Part shown: in pieces, positions 36,600 to 50,400 of the stretch
Numbering within the stretch: position 1 is the stretch's first letter
Layout: every line of letters starts with the position of its first letter
From: Apostichopus japonicus
Lineage: Eukaryota > Echinodermata > Holothuroidea > Aspidochirotida > Stichopodidae
Length of the DNA: 64,000 bases
Direction of reading: 5' to 3'
NCBI RefSeq assembly: GCF_037975245.1
Contig: NC_092566.1
Location: 1,610,001 to 1,674,000, forward strand
Made by a program: the position numbers and the translations under genes
Notes under the pieces: model-generated
Seen by the model: the letters and a program-made list of their open reading frames with translations, nothing else
What the model was told of the DNA's origin: nothing
Database searches by the model: none

Positions 36600-39500
36600 G
36601 GGTTAGGGGTTGGTGCATCTATGTAGCTGTATTGCAGGTGGCACCCAGAATTTTTAATTTCAGTTGATAACAATAATTTATTAAATTTAACTTGTATTTA
36701 GGGCTAAGATTTCAAAACCATCAGAGACCACACCGCTCTGGAGAACACCGACCTGTGTAACTTATTACTATTTAGTAGAACGGTTGGTATTGGTTGTGAT
36801 TTAGGTATTAAATCCCCCCCCCCCCCCCCAACTTTCCTGACAAGTAGAATGATATGGACCTGTCCAGAAATCAACAATGACCATGTGTGCTCTCAATATT
36901 GTCTCAACTACATAAGAGAAGGGATTTCCCTGAAAAAAAATATCAAAAAAAAATTTTTCCTCATGGTTCTCCAAACTTCTCTCAAAATCTACTGCACTTC
37001 AGTCAACTGCCCTGTTACTGTGTTGTGTATCTGACTTCATTTAATCCCCCCCCCCCAACATCAATATCTTGTCAACTGTGTGTGATAATAAAAAATAAGT
37101 ATTTGATGCCGACATGAACAGGTTCTGGAGAGTACTTAAGTTATTCATATCGTTTCTGAAGAATTTGATCATTTCTCAAGCTTTTGTAAGAGTCAAGTTT
37201 GCAGAAGGTTGTCTTTCTTTCAGACGTGGTCGTAGCAGACTCCTTTGGTCTAAAGGATGGGTTTGGGGGGGGGGGGGGAGGGCTTTGAAGGGCATATAAG
37301 GACCTATATATTCTGTACTTCTGCTATTTCTCACAATTATCTCTTGCATGCAACTTGTTCCTCTCTCTAGACTGGAAAGGTAAACAGACAAATGCTTTAC
37401 CCAGTTGTTTCTTGTATAGCAGGACTGCATAAGGTCAGCCTGTGGTGTCTGTGCACTAAGTATTCAGCATTTTCATTGCACTTATCTTATCACTTTTTTA
37501 AGAGTAATCTTATCTTGAAACACATCTTTCGTGTCTACTGAAGAATGACCCTATCCAACCATCCACCCGAACCAACCCACCCCCACAGCTGTGCAGCAGT
37601 TGCTTGAGGAATTTATGGTTACATGCCTGGCTAAGATTAGACAAAATCATCATGAAGAACTGTTAGTAATAACCAATAAAAAAAAACCTGTCTTGCAACA
37701 GTCCTATGAAATAATTCATATGTAGGTATGTAATACCAACTTCTCAAAGAATATTCTCATCAAAATGATCTTCAGCAAATTTCTTGCAGTCAGCAGCAAT
37801 ACTTCACATCATGCATGATATAATAATAATAATTTGAATGAATCAGATCATATTTCCATCCACCCTTGGTGTCATCTACTCTTTTGCTTCTCTGTATTAA
37901 TTAGAGAGGATTATTGGGGTGTCCAATTAAAAATAATGAAGTTAACACAATGTAATCTTTCTTTACTAATACCAATAGCAGTAAAATCAGTTGTGTTGTT
38001 GTTTTCAAAAATAGCAAACACTTTTTTGGTTGGAACCACACAACTATACCTAGCAGCACCTTTCTCCTATAAAATAGGTTGATTATTGAAGCACAATGAT
38101 AATTAGCAAAACAAAAAAAGTTTAGATGTTAATTTCTTACAAAACATTGGTAGGACCCATCCCATTGATATTTGATATCAAAATTTGTTAAGTTTATAAT
38201 TCAATTTCCTTAAGTAGTCTTACCCCTAACCCAGCCCCCCCCCCCTCCCCATATAGTTAAAATGAAGTGATTTTGTTTCCAGTGTTCCATTTATATACTT
38301 TCATGATAAACGATGAATCTAAATGGAATAAAATATTCCATTTTTTTTTTGCAATTCTCTGCACTTGAAAAAAAAAAAGGAAGACATTAACAGTCAATTT
38401 ACAATGTTTTTCTATTTAACATAACTGTTCAAAAGTATAAATGCAAGGTTACAAAGAGAAATAGGATAAAATGAAAACTATTATCTTGTAAAACTCAACA
38501 ATTTACCTGCAATATTTATCAGGGAAAGCTCATGAATTTGAGTCAGAAAGTCTGGAAACTAAGTTTGAGTCAGAAAACCTTTAAGATTCATTGAATCCAA
38601 GAACAGTAATTTTCATAGGATATACCAAGTTTTTATCATGCTAAACAATTTTGGGCCCATACCAATAATCTATGAGCACAAACAACTAATACCTTCGATG
38701 AAAGGGTTACCAGAGGTCGGGGTGCAATGTTCTCCAACCAGCATGGAAAAACACGTCCGGCAATTTTAGTGGACGATTTTAAAGCTAAAATCGAGTCTGC
38801 TTTCAATTTTTTTTTTATAGAATCTTTCTGCTACATTTTTAAAAGATCTCTTGTTCTGACTTCCTTGTAAAAATTAAGTGCACATTTGGAACTGACAGTA
38901 TTAGCAGTATGATGTTTATGATTCAATCATACACACGGTTATGAACTGTTCGCACTGTCAGTACGAGTGCTTCAATGCATGATACTGGAGGACAGTATAG
39001 AGTGGTGTTAGCACTGGGAATTTATCCGAACTGGCTAGGAGGCATACATACAAGCATGTGCGTTTACCACGGTGCAAACAGCCATTCCTAGAGAAATGAT
39101 CATATATAAAAGAACTCAAGGATCACCATTATTGCCCCAGAATATTGTGCAGAGTCAAATTAACAACCAAACAAGTTATAATACAAGCAGCAATTTGTTG
39201 TTCAAATCACATTAGCACTCACAGGGGATTAAAACTTGTAAAACATTTTGAAACATGTTAAAGCAAATTTCTACTTGAACTAATATTTGGAGGCAACATG
39301 GAAGACCTTAAGGCCATTATGACTCCAGATAATACCTGTGTGTGTGTGTGTGCATTCTTCACCCCTTCTACGAAACAAAAACATGCCCATTCTTGTTCCT
39401 TTGGGAAGTCATTCATAGGACCTCAGTACTTTGGAACAGACGTTTGAAGGAAACCAGGGCCATGGAGTTTATCAAGACAAATAATCCATCATTTTCACAG

Positions 39501-40890
39501 CCTCAGATCTACGTTGTTCTTTAAGAAGCTGTTACACATTTGGAAAGAACCAGATATTGAATCTCAGAGCTTTTAGACAGAATGGTACCGTTAGTCTCAT
39601 AGACCTTTCATTTACTGGCAATCACATTCCCTCATTTAAGGTTTATAAGAACTGTCCTGAAGTTTACAATTCTCCATTACATATTGCAATACTTCTGAAA
39701 TTTAGCTGCTCTTCATTTTCAGTATGGCCCTTCATTCCAGTGTGGCCCTTCATTTCCAGTACGGCCCTTTATTTCCAGTACGGCCCTTCATTTCCACTAT
39801 GGGCCCTTCATTTCCACTATGGGCCCTGTATTTCTAGTACGGCCCTTCATTGCCAGTATGGCCCTTCATTGCCAGTATGGCCCTTCATTGCCAGTATGGC
39901 CCTTCAACTGATGTTTCGGACGTTACACCTTTCTTCCGTAACACGTAAATCCTTCCATTTTCTGGTTAAAATCTTACCGCAGGCTATGTAAGTCTACTAA
40001 AGTCTACCAATCTCTACTTATGGTCCTTTCTATCCCAGAATTTGTAGACCAAAGACTTTTTGGTTTCCAATTTAATTCTTTGTAGATGTCTTTTACTGTC
40101 TGACTACAGTTAGTGATTATAATTAACATCTTTACAACATTCAATCCTTCCGTAGCATATAGCATGTTTTAAGAGAAAGACTTATCAAATCAACCTATTT
40201 CGGATCCTCGCAATAAACTGGTTACCCTAAAAAATAATAACTGAAGAAATTGAATTTCCAAGGGATGTCATCAAAGTTGGTTTTTTGGTCCACATTATCA
40301 TATAACATTTGTGATTATTTTTGCTGTGTTTGGATCCTATTGCAGTCCAACTGGCATAAAACTTATCCTGAGCCTTCCCTATCACTCATTTTAAAATAAA
40401 ATTACATTGCCATGAATCAATCTTTATATTCTCATAGTTGGCCTTTTTTTATCTGATGAATTTGATCATTCTAGCAAAGTCAAGTACTGTTTTAAGCTTT
40501 CTCATTTAAGCTTTCTCATTCAGTCCCAATACTGTCAGATTACTGTAAACTCAACCACCAACCAAAAACAAACAAATTATGTAAATTCCTTCCCACGGAG
40601 AAAATTCAAAATTCACTCCTTTGAAACAAAAACAAGGTTTTTGCCATAATATCATTTCTAGTGTTTACTACGAAATGCTCATCTACCGATAGAACTCCAC
40701 ACAAAATGTTTTTTCCTCTGTTGACAAACCACCAAGGAAAGAGTCCAGAAGAATGTGTGAAGTGTACTCAACAAGTACTCATAGTATCAAGTAAGATAAG
40801 ACAATGTATAACGTTTATGCAAATTAGTGGATATTCTGTATTATTCAGAGCCATAAATGTTTGCTCCTAAACAGAAGCGTAAAGTTCTTC
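36600..40890. other. Intergenic region between convergent genes
   Basis: No recognisable gene. Contains C or G homopolymer runs (near 36820, 37265, 38240), a CA/GT tract near 39340 and the minisatellite at 39718. Confidence 0.5.
39718..39906. repeat. 18-19-bp minisatellite
   Basis: About ten imperfect copies of CCAGTATGGCCCTTCATTG. It explains the open frame 39557-39991, whose repetitive aromatic and proline peptide is not a recognisable protein. Confidence 0.9.
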
Positions 40891-40896
40891 TTTATT
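40891..40896 (-). terminator. Candidate STK31-like poly(A) signal
   Basis: TTTATT on the plus strand is AATAAA on the minus strand, about 460 bases after the STK31-like stop codon at 41354. Confidence 0.4.
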
Positions 40897-41353
40897 TCAG
40901 CACCTTTGTATTCCGTGATAACAGCTTTCCGAAACAAACGTTTTGCAAACACATGATTGAATCGGGCAAAGATGAACGAGAGAAAAAATATCCAAGAAGC
41001 TCGATTGTGTGAAAAAATGAATGCAGCAGCACGTAGGATGGTAGTAACTTGGCATCTTCTAACACCCCGGGCATTTGAAGCGGGTGAAGTTGGGTGGGTA
41101 TACCCCCAGTAAACTAAGGCACTAACAGAAAGACACCATTTGGAAATAAGTGCCTCCCTCACTCTCTCTTTCTCGCTCTTAACTCTCTAAATCTTCTTCG
41201 TCTTCATAATGTTTCCGACTGACTCACATAATGTTTCCGACTGACTAACAGGAATGTATCTGTCCATGTAGTTAAAAGCAATACAAACATCTCCTTAGCT
41301 GAATACACCCAACGAAACATAATCCAACCTCACAGATGACATCAAGATTCCCT

Positions 41354-41454
41354 CTAATCGTCTAAGAGAGGCGGTGGTGAGTTTATCCTATCCACTGCAT
41401 CTTCTGTGTCATCCTCTGGCTGGACGTCACCGTTTGTCAGTGTCGCAGGAGGAC
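41354..41454 (-). CDS. STK31: STK31-like exon 21 (C terminus)
   Basis: Encodes 32 residues ending INSPPPLLDD and TAG at 41356-41354. It continues the acidic, disordered tail. Acceptor GATTTTCAG. Confidence 0.85.
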
Positions 41455-44400
41455 CTGAAAATCAAATCGACACAGCAGTGATCAGTATTCTCGGTACGTA
41501 TTTCTCCACTCGGACATAGATCTAGAACAAACATACTCTATAATTCTTCGGACATAGATGTAGAACAGACTTACTCTATAATACATCGGACATAGATCTA
41601 GGACGAACATACTAGATACCTCGGACATAGATCTAGAGCGAACATACTCTATAATACCTCGGACATAGATCTAGAACCAACATACTCTATAATACTGCGG
41701 ACATAGATCTAGAACCAACATTCTCTATAATACTGCGGATATAGATCTAGGGCGAACATACTCTATAATACCTCGGACATAGATCTAGAACCAACATACT
41801 CTATAATACCTCGGACATAGATCTAGAACCAACATACTCTATAATACCTCGGACATAGATCTAGAACCAACATACTCTTATAATACCTCGGACATAGATC
41901 TAGAACCAAGAAGAAGAACTGGTGAAACAAATCACGGTACCTTTACCTGCACAGACTCAATTATCTTGTACTGTATCATATTAACATATTCATATTACCA
42001 TAACAATGTACACACAGATTGCACTCATATTTCAACAATTTTGCAAGATATCAACAGACCGAACAATGTCATAAACTTGATCCTGCAGCCAAAACTGCCT
42101 ATATAAATTAATTGCTTGTAGTTGTCACATCGAGCATTCGCAATTCATTTTCTTTTCAGGGCCAGAGAGATACGTTAGTTGAGGTGGTTGTTGGGAGGAG
42201 GGGAGGGATAAATCTGTAAGTTATCTACCCCTTGAATACAAGGTTAACGATTGCAGAGGGGGCTTACTTTTATCAACACTGCTACCGTCAGCATCGTGGT
42301 CTTCTTCATCTTTCATTCTTCCATCCTCCGTCTCTTGCTGACTCTCTAACACTTTCTCCTCCTCCTCTTGTTCTACTAGATTTGCTGCCTCTTCCATCTG
42401 AGGAGCATCTTCTTCATCACACTCTAAGGTTTTGTCCTCCTCCTCTGTTTCTTCTTTCTGGTCACCATCCTCCTCCACTGCCACAGACTCTTGACCACCC
42501 CCTTCTGAGTGGTCAGGCATCTTCTTCTCTACATTTGTCGCATCTTCGCTTTCCTCTTCCTTAACGTCTTCCTCCGTTGTTTGTGGCTCTTCTGTTGGGT
42601 TATCTTCCACTCTATCCTCAGATGATGTCTGAGATAGTTCACGATCGGACGTCTGCGAAGGTTCGGGATCGGACGTCTGCGATGGTTCACGATCGGATGT
42701 CTGCGATGGTTCGGGATCGGACGTCTGCGTTGGTTCGGGATCGGACGTCTGCGATAGTTCGGGATCGGACGTTTGCGATAGTTCACGATCGGACGTCTGC
42801 GATATTTCAGGATCGGACGTCTGCGATGGTTCGGACGTCTGCGACGGTTCAGGATCGGATGGCTGTTCCTCTTCCGTTCCTTGTGTTGACACTAGCCGAT
42901 CGAGATAACCAAAGTCCAGGATGTGTTTCACTGTGGGCCTATTACTCGGGTTCACGTGGAGCATTGGCACGACAAAGTTAACCAGTTCTCGAGGAATGGG
43001 CAGTCCATCCAGATCGGGGGTACCATTTTGTTTGGTTTTGAATGGCGATGTGGGATAATGAGCCTGCATTAGAAAAGAAATGACATGAATTTGAAACAAT
43101 AGCAATGTAAAAATCATCCAACTATTGAGAAGAGAATATTTTAGTTTGTAGCAAAGCTTCCACAATTCTAAGAATGGCCTACTACTTATGCCACTGGATT
43201 TCAGTATCGTTACTCTTCATGTTAACATTGTTAACATGTTAAACAAAAAGCAACATGGTATTGTCTCCTTGTGGCACTATGATGTCACCGATTGACCATA
43301 TGGCCGATCGCTGATATGAATTTGAAACGCGATATCAATGAAGAAAGAAAACCAAGAGATTATTTTCCCTAAATATTTTGGAGCAATTAGTTAGTCACAA
43401 CTGTTTCTATAATATCATCTAAAGATGATGAGTGGGTTTGGTTGTGCTTCATGCAGTCTCTGAACAAAAGCTCTCTTTGGAATCTAACAGTGGTGAATGA
43501 AAATCAGATATTTAAAACTGAATCTAACAGTAGTGAATGAAAATCAGATATTTAAAACTGTATCTAACAGTAATGAAAGAAAATCAGATATTTAAAACTG
43601 AATCTAACAGTAGTGAATGAAAATCAGATATTTAAAACTGAATCTAACAGAAGTGTAAGAAAATCAGATATTTAAAACTGAGTATAACAGTAGTGAATGA
43701 AAATCAGATATTTAAAACTGAATCTAACAGAAGTGAATGAAAATCAGATATTTAAAATTGAATCTAGCAGTAGTGTAAGAAAATCAGATATTTAAAACTG
43801 AATCTAGCAGTAGTGTAAGAAAATCAGATATTTAAAACTGAGTATAACAGAAGTGAATGAAAATCAGATATTTAAAACTGAATCTAGCAGTAGTGAAAGA
43901 AAATCAGATATTTAAAACTGAATCTAACAGTAATGAAAGAAAATCAGATATTTAAAACTGAATCTAACAGTAGTGAATGAAAATCAGATATTTAAAACTG
44001 AATCTAACAGAAGTGAATGAAAATCAGATATTTAAAACTGAATCTAGCAGTAGTGTAAGAAAATCAGATATTTAAAACTGAATCTAACAGTAGTGAAAGA
44101 AAATCAGATATTTAAAACTGAATCTAGCAGTAGTGTAAGAAAATCAGATATTTAAAACTGAATCTAACAGTAGTGAAAGAAAATCAGATATTTAAAACTG
44201 AATCTAACAGAAGTGAATGAAAATCAGATATTTAAAACTGAATCTAGCAGTAGTGTAAGAAAATCAGATATTTAAAACTGAATCTAGCAGTAGTGTAAGA
44301 AAATCAGATATTTAAAACTGAATCTAACAGTAGTGAAAGAAAATCAGATATTTAAAACTGAATCTAACAGTAGTGAAAGAAAATCAGATATTTAAAACTG

Positions 44401-47400
44401 AATCTAGCAGTGGTGAATGAAAATCAGATATTTAAAACTGAATCTAGCAGTAGTGTAAGAAAATCAGATATTTAAAACTGAATCTAACAGTAGTGAAAGA
44501 AAATCAGATATTTAAAACTGAATCTAACAGAAGTGAATGAAAATCAGATATTTAAAACTGAATCTAGCAGTAGTGTAAGAAAATCAGATATTTAAAACTG
44601 AATCTAGCAGTAGTGTAAGAAAATCAGATATTTAAAACTGAATCTAGCAGTGGTGAATGAAAATCAGATATTTAAAACTCACCCAGAGCACTAGAATCCC
44701 AAAAGAGAAGATATCTGCAGCGATGGTTGCAGAAGCTCCATGAGCTATCTCAGGTGCTTGGAAACAAAGTCCGTTACTGCTCATATATGCCTTTTTGCCT
44801 TTATCTGCCTGAAATGCAAAGAAATGTAAATGTTTTTTGCTTTGAGCATTCTCCACGAGCTACTTGAATAGGAAAGAAAGATTTGATAGTCTTCGAATCT
44901 TGATGACTCACAAACTAGCTTAGCTTGAAGCGATGCAGTCGATCTATTTGCCAAGGCAATTTGTTGTGTGAGGTGAAACACGATATTACACGGCAGATTT
45001 ATGTGAACTATGATAGTATCAAACAGTGGATGGATGGGGGATTTTATCCAGTTGACTGAAATGACAAATGAAATATAATCAACAACTTTAAGTAATTTAC
45101 AACAAATTTATGACATTTGTAATTATATTTGGATGTAAATGTTTATATTTCGCCCAAAGTTCCACTATAAGGTGGTTTACTCACTGAAAGTGCAAAATAT
45201 CAATTGTCCATTGGACGACGATTCCTTTCAACTTAATGTGACAATGTCAGTCCCTATTCCTTAGTATTATAGCAAACTTTCTGATATATTTATAGCTATG
45301 CTGCTACAGTAGCAAACTATGTGCCTAAATGCCAAGAAAATTGTACTAACCCCCTATTTGTATGCATCGGTGGGGTGTTAGGGTAGAGTTTTGTATTTGT
45401 ATGCATCGGTGGGGTGCTAGGGTAGAGGTTTTTATTTGTATGCATCGGTGAGGTGCTACGGTACAGGTCTGTATTTGTATGCAGTGGTGATGTGTTAGGG
45501 TAGAGGTCTGTGTTTGTATGCATCGGTGAGGTGTAAGGGTAGAGGTTTGTATTTGTATGCATCGGTGAGGTGCTACGGTACAGGTCTGTATTTGTATGCA
45601 GTGGTGATGTGTTAGGGTAGAGGTCTGTGTTTGTATGCATCGGTGAGGTGTTAGGGTAGAGGTTTGTATTTGTATGCATCGGTGGGGTGTTAGGGTAGAG
45701 GTTTGTATTTGTATGCATCGGTGGGGTGCTAGGGTAGAGGTTTGTATTTGTATGCATCGGTGGGGTGCTAGGGTAAAGGTCTGCTTTTGTATGCATCGGT
45801 GAGGTGTTAGGGTAGAGGTTTGTATTTGTATGCATCGGTGGGGTGCTAGGGTAGAGGTTTGTATTTGTATGCATCGGTGGGGTGCTAGGGTAGAGGTTTT
45901 TATTTGTATGCATCGGTGAGGTGCTACGGTACAGGTCTGTATTTGTATGCAGTGGTGATGTGTTAGGGTAGAGGTCTGTGTTTGTATGCATCGGTGAGGT
46001 GTAAGGGTAGAGGTTTGTATTTGTATGCATCGGTGAGGTGCTACGGTACAGGTCTGTATTTGTATGCAGTGGTGATGTGTTAGGGTAGAGGATTGTGTTT
46101 GTATGCATCGGTGACGTGTTAGGGTAGAGGTCTGTATTTGTATGCATCGGTGGGGTGCTAGGGTAGAGGTTTGTATTTGTATGCATCGGTGGGGTGTTTG
46201 GGTAAAGGTCTGCTTTTGTATGCATCGGTGAGGTGTTAGGGTAGAGGTCTGTATTTGTATGCATCGGTGAGGTGTTACGGTAGAGGTCTGTATTTGTATG
46301 CATCAGTGGGGTGTTTGGGTAAAGGTCTGCTTTTGTATGCATCGGTGAGGTGCTACGGTAGAGGTTTGCATTTGTATGCATCGGTGAGGTGTTACGGTAG
46401 AGGTTTGTATTTGTATGCATCGGTGAGGTGCTACGGTAGAAGTCTGTATTTGTATGTATCAGTGAGGTGCTACGGTAGAGGTTTGTAGAGTTTCCTTCAT
46501 AGCATGTCTCATCCAACTTTTGATCTAACTCACCTGAGGTTTGCTCAGATCATATTCTGCTAGGTACACTTCTTCTGTAGATTTGAATAGGACATTGTTT
46601 GGATGGACGGCTCCGTGAATGAACTGAATGTTGTGAAGATCTTGTAACGCTAGAAGGATGTTCTTGAGATGTGTCAAGGTTTGGGACTGAGAAGGGGGCG
46701 GGTCGGACATCACTACGTCTTTGAAGCTACCCAGCTGGTGGTACCAGACTTGTAAGTGGTACTGGTTGGAGTCGTTGTCGGGAATTATGCCGTACACCGG
46801 TAGAAGGAGCGGGGACGAAATGGACTGGTACGTTTGCACCCTCTCTAGGAATGCTTTCTGGGATGAAATATCTGGTAAATGATGACTCTAGAAGAAACAA
46901 ACCCAGAAAGGAAATGAAGGATTTAATCAGGTTTCATTAAGCATTGTACAGTATTATTATTATTTTTTTTGTACAGGGTTGTAACATGCATTTATTGCTG
47001 ACCAAAGCCATGTTGAATTCACACATAATTGGATAACCGTCACTCTGAACAAAGAGTTATTAACTGTTTCATCATCCAATCTAGAAAATCTTTGTCCCCA
47101 CAATTTTAAAATGTGTCCAACAAACTTTCAAATAACGTTCACTCACATTACTGAAAATATTACTGAAAACAAGAATTTATGTCTGCTCGAGTCATGGCTG
47201 GTGCAATGTTGAGGAACTAGAATAAGAGCGTTAACTAACAGTTCGTCGTTATTTTGTTCAACGTCGTGTACGGCGACTCCAGATTGTAGCAGTTTCAAAA
47301 CATGACAATGAATGTGATTATTATGGGGGCACCCATGACAACTTGATTGAAGGGGATTGAAAATTGTCATCATTGGAAAACAAATATTTTTGAGGGCATT

Positions 47401-50400
47401 ACGGCAAGAGATAGGAGCAATATGTCATCATTTAATTCCCGATACATAAGCCACTGATTTCTGCCACACCATTTACATGGACCTCAAAACTGCAGGCAAG
47501 CCATCTCTATTAAGGAGCATCAGCAAACTTGTTGCTACTTTCAGCCCAGCCAAGGGACACGACTCTTAACAATGACTGTTATTACCACATATGCCCCCCC
47601 GCCTTCTTTAAAGCTTGAAATAGTATGTATATTCTTGATCCAATGATTCAAATTAAGCGGTTGTCCACATCACTTACTTCATAAAACAAAGCAATTCAAG
47701 ATTCATAAATAGGTTGGGTCTTACTTTGATAACAGCGACACCTTTAGAAGAGATTGATGCCAGCTTTGTAGTGGTCTTTTGGCAAGATGGGAACGGTGTT
47801 AAGTTGAAGTGCATTAGATCCCTCCCATCCTTCACAAGACCGTCAGTTTCCTGAAAAATAAAAATAAAAATTCTTGTAATATTTTATCTACCTTTCTTAC
47901 TCAATTTAAATCACTGCAAGACTCCCTGCAAGACAATTTACTCACTGCAAGACAATTTACTCACTGCAAGACAATTTATTCACAACAAGACTTCAAGAAA
48001 CCTATACTTTGGCTCACGTGGAACCTAATTCAGGATGGTTCAGGCTAGAGGTAGTGGACCACAGAAAAACATTGGTTGGAGGAAAGGGCAGGGGGAGAAC
48101 ACCCTAATCTCACTGTACATGTACCTACATTGAGCAATCAATGTGCATGTTAGGTCGGTAGGGTACTCAATAATAAAGCTCGCATACATAATTAGTGCGA
48201 GTGAATGGGATGATATCTGTAAAGCAGCCCATATTACAATCTATCGTGAGATGGCCATCTATTGACAACCACTGATTTAAGCTATAGCAGTAACTCATAC
48301 CAAGCCATTTTTCTTTTCTGTTCTACTGACAGTCACGTTTTAATTCACTATCTCACTGCTCCGGGATCTGTCAGAGATTCCAGATGGGAATGAATTTGTG
48401 TCTAAATTTTGAATAAAATTTGTTTAAGCACATTGCTCATTAGAAAATAGAAGGGTTCTGTATTCAAAAACTGAAAGCAGAGTTATGGAGAGCCAGGTCG
48501 AGCCTCAGAGACAATTTCTGTCACAGGACCCATTTCTGTCACTGGCCCCATTTCTGTGAACGGGCTCCATTTGTTCCACTCTTCATAACGTTTTAAAGGT
48601 CTACCATAATAGGCATCAGAAATCATTAAAATAACTTCAACTCCCATCAAAATCCATTTAAGAATGACCATTTGCAAGTCTTTTCTTAATTCTATTTCTA
48701 TTTATGAGTAAACATTAATTAGTTACTTACACACATTGAAGATGTACAGGGACTGACTGCCCAATTTTCTGTTATGTTATCCCTTTGTTTCAAGGACACT
48801 TGCAAAATGCTTCAAAGGGGGATATTACTATACGCTTGAGCGAAAGGTGATAGTTTAAAATGTCAAGAACTCTACTTACAATGTACTTCTGGAGGCCGAG
48901 AGTGGCATGTGTCATGGACAATTCTGGAAAGTGTTTTTTGGTAAGTTGAGCTAAATGTAACTAAGTAAGACAAAATATAAGTAAAACAATAAAAAAAATT
49001 GAAAAAGTGGTATATACATTTACAAATGTGCTATTCAACTTTTCATTTTTATTTTTCTTTCAGCTACCACAGAAACCTATTCCCTAAGAACATTTCTATC
49101 ACACCACAGGCAGAGATACGTTACTTTTTAAACTTTTATCAAATGTAAATATAAGACACAAAATTCACAGGAACTTTTCAGCATACGTTCGTGATCATTT
49201 TCGTAAGTCATACAGATAACAGAACTACCTACTCATTAAGTTCACGCAAAATTGTTTCATGGAAACAAATTTTGCTTCTAAAGGGGTAACCAAGTAAAAG
49301 TATTTTTTTCCTTAAAATTTATAGAAAGAAGATAACAAGAGAAGCATGCAATCAATTAGGTATAACTCATTTAACAAATTTCTTCTAGAGACAGCAGCCA
49401 TTCATGTGATTCTCATAACAAAAAGGAAGTCCAAGGAAATGAAATTCTCATGCTCTTTCTGCCCTAAAACAATTAAAATGTTATGACATTAAAATTAGAT
49501 TGAATTATACTACCAAAGGATACAACAAGTGCTGTAACTAATTTTGACCTTGAGTGACTTAATTTCAAATGTGAAGTGACTCAAACAAATTTTGTCGACT
49601 TTTTCCTCGAAGAGATAATACAGAGGACAAATGTCTCTCTGACTGGAGTAGGCTCAGAAAACTCACTGGCATTGACACGACTTGACCTTCCTTGCTTACC
49701 TTTAAAAATGAAGTGGCTTTTATTAAACACCTGTGTGCATCTCATTAGTCCATTACTAAGTGGTTCATTAAGTCCACACTTACCAGTAATTCATCTTCTC
49801 TTGTATAGTGTTTTAACAACTGTTCCTGATAGCTGGCGATGTCTCCTTTCAGCTCATCCACTGTTTTATCGCCCAAAAGGTCAGGATCCTGAAGAGCAAA
49901 GAATCAAATATTTTTCATCTTTCCAGTCGCCGGTATCGTAACACAGCTGATGCATCTTGGCTAATGCATAATCTGTACGTAGTCTAGATAAACTTTGCAT
50001 CATAATTACAACTGATGCCTGCACACTTATGTGACCTACTAGCTCCACCAAACACCGGTGGGTATGCAGGCATATATGTATGTTGAGTAAGTGGCTATGA
50101 CTTGGGCACACACAACAATTTGATCTCCCTTTGATTGAGGACACTTGTCAAAAATCTGTCGGCAGTCAAGACAACATTTAAGACCAGATGTTGAACAGAT
50201 GTGAATAATATCGTGATGATGTTGCTTACCTCTTCCCCGTCTCTGAGATCCACCAATAAATGTCTAAGTTTTGACCTAGCCACCTTGATCTTCTTCTGTA
50301 ATGTCTGCAGCTCATCGACATTGGGCGTGGCGTCCAGCCACTCCTCCAGCTCCTTCATCCTCTCCTTGTACCTCTTGCAGTGGGTAGACAGCTGATCCAA

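Noticed and set aside
39557-39991. 144-codon plus-strand open frame
   Set aside because: Most of it is the 18-19-bp minisatellite; no domain is recognisable.
42577-42981. 134-codon plus-strand frame opposite STK31-like exon 20
   Set aside because: Shadow of the 24-bp coding repeat, which is open in several frames because the period is a multiple of three.
43481-44680. CRISPR-like regular array
   Set aside because: The 40-bp units are contiguous with no unique spacers, in an intron of an animal gene. It is a minisatellite.
45317-46516. 399-codon minus-strand open frame as a gene
   Set aside because: It lies wholly in an intronic minisatellite whose 39-bp period keeps any stop-free frame open. 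Reading on from exon 18 hits a stop after two codons, and the frame begins at a non-ATG codon.
49700-49730. 31-base micro-exon between STK31-like exons 15 and 16
   Set aside because: Considered while exon 16 was thought to start at 48923. The acceptor at 48961 gives a phase-0 exon that needs no extra exon, and the micro-exon would leave a 53-base intron.
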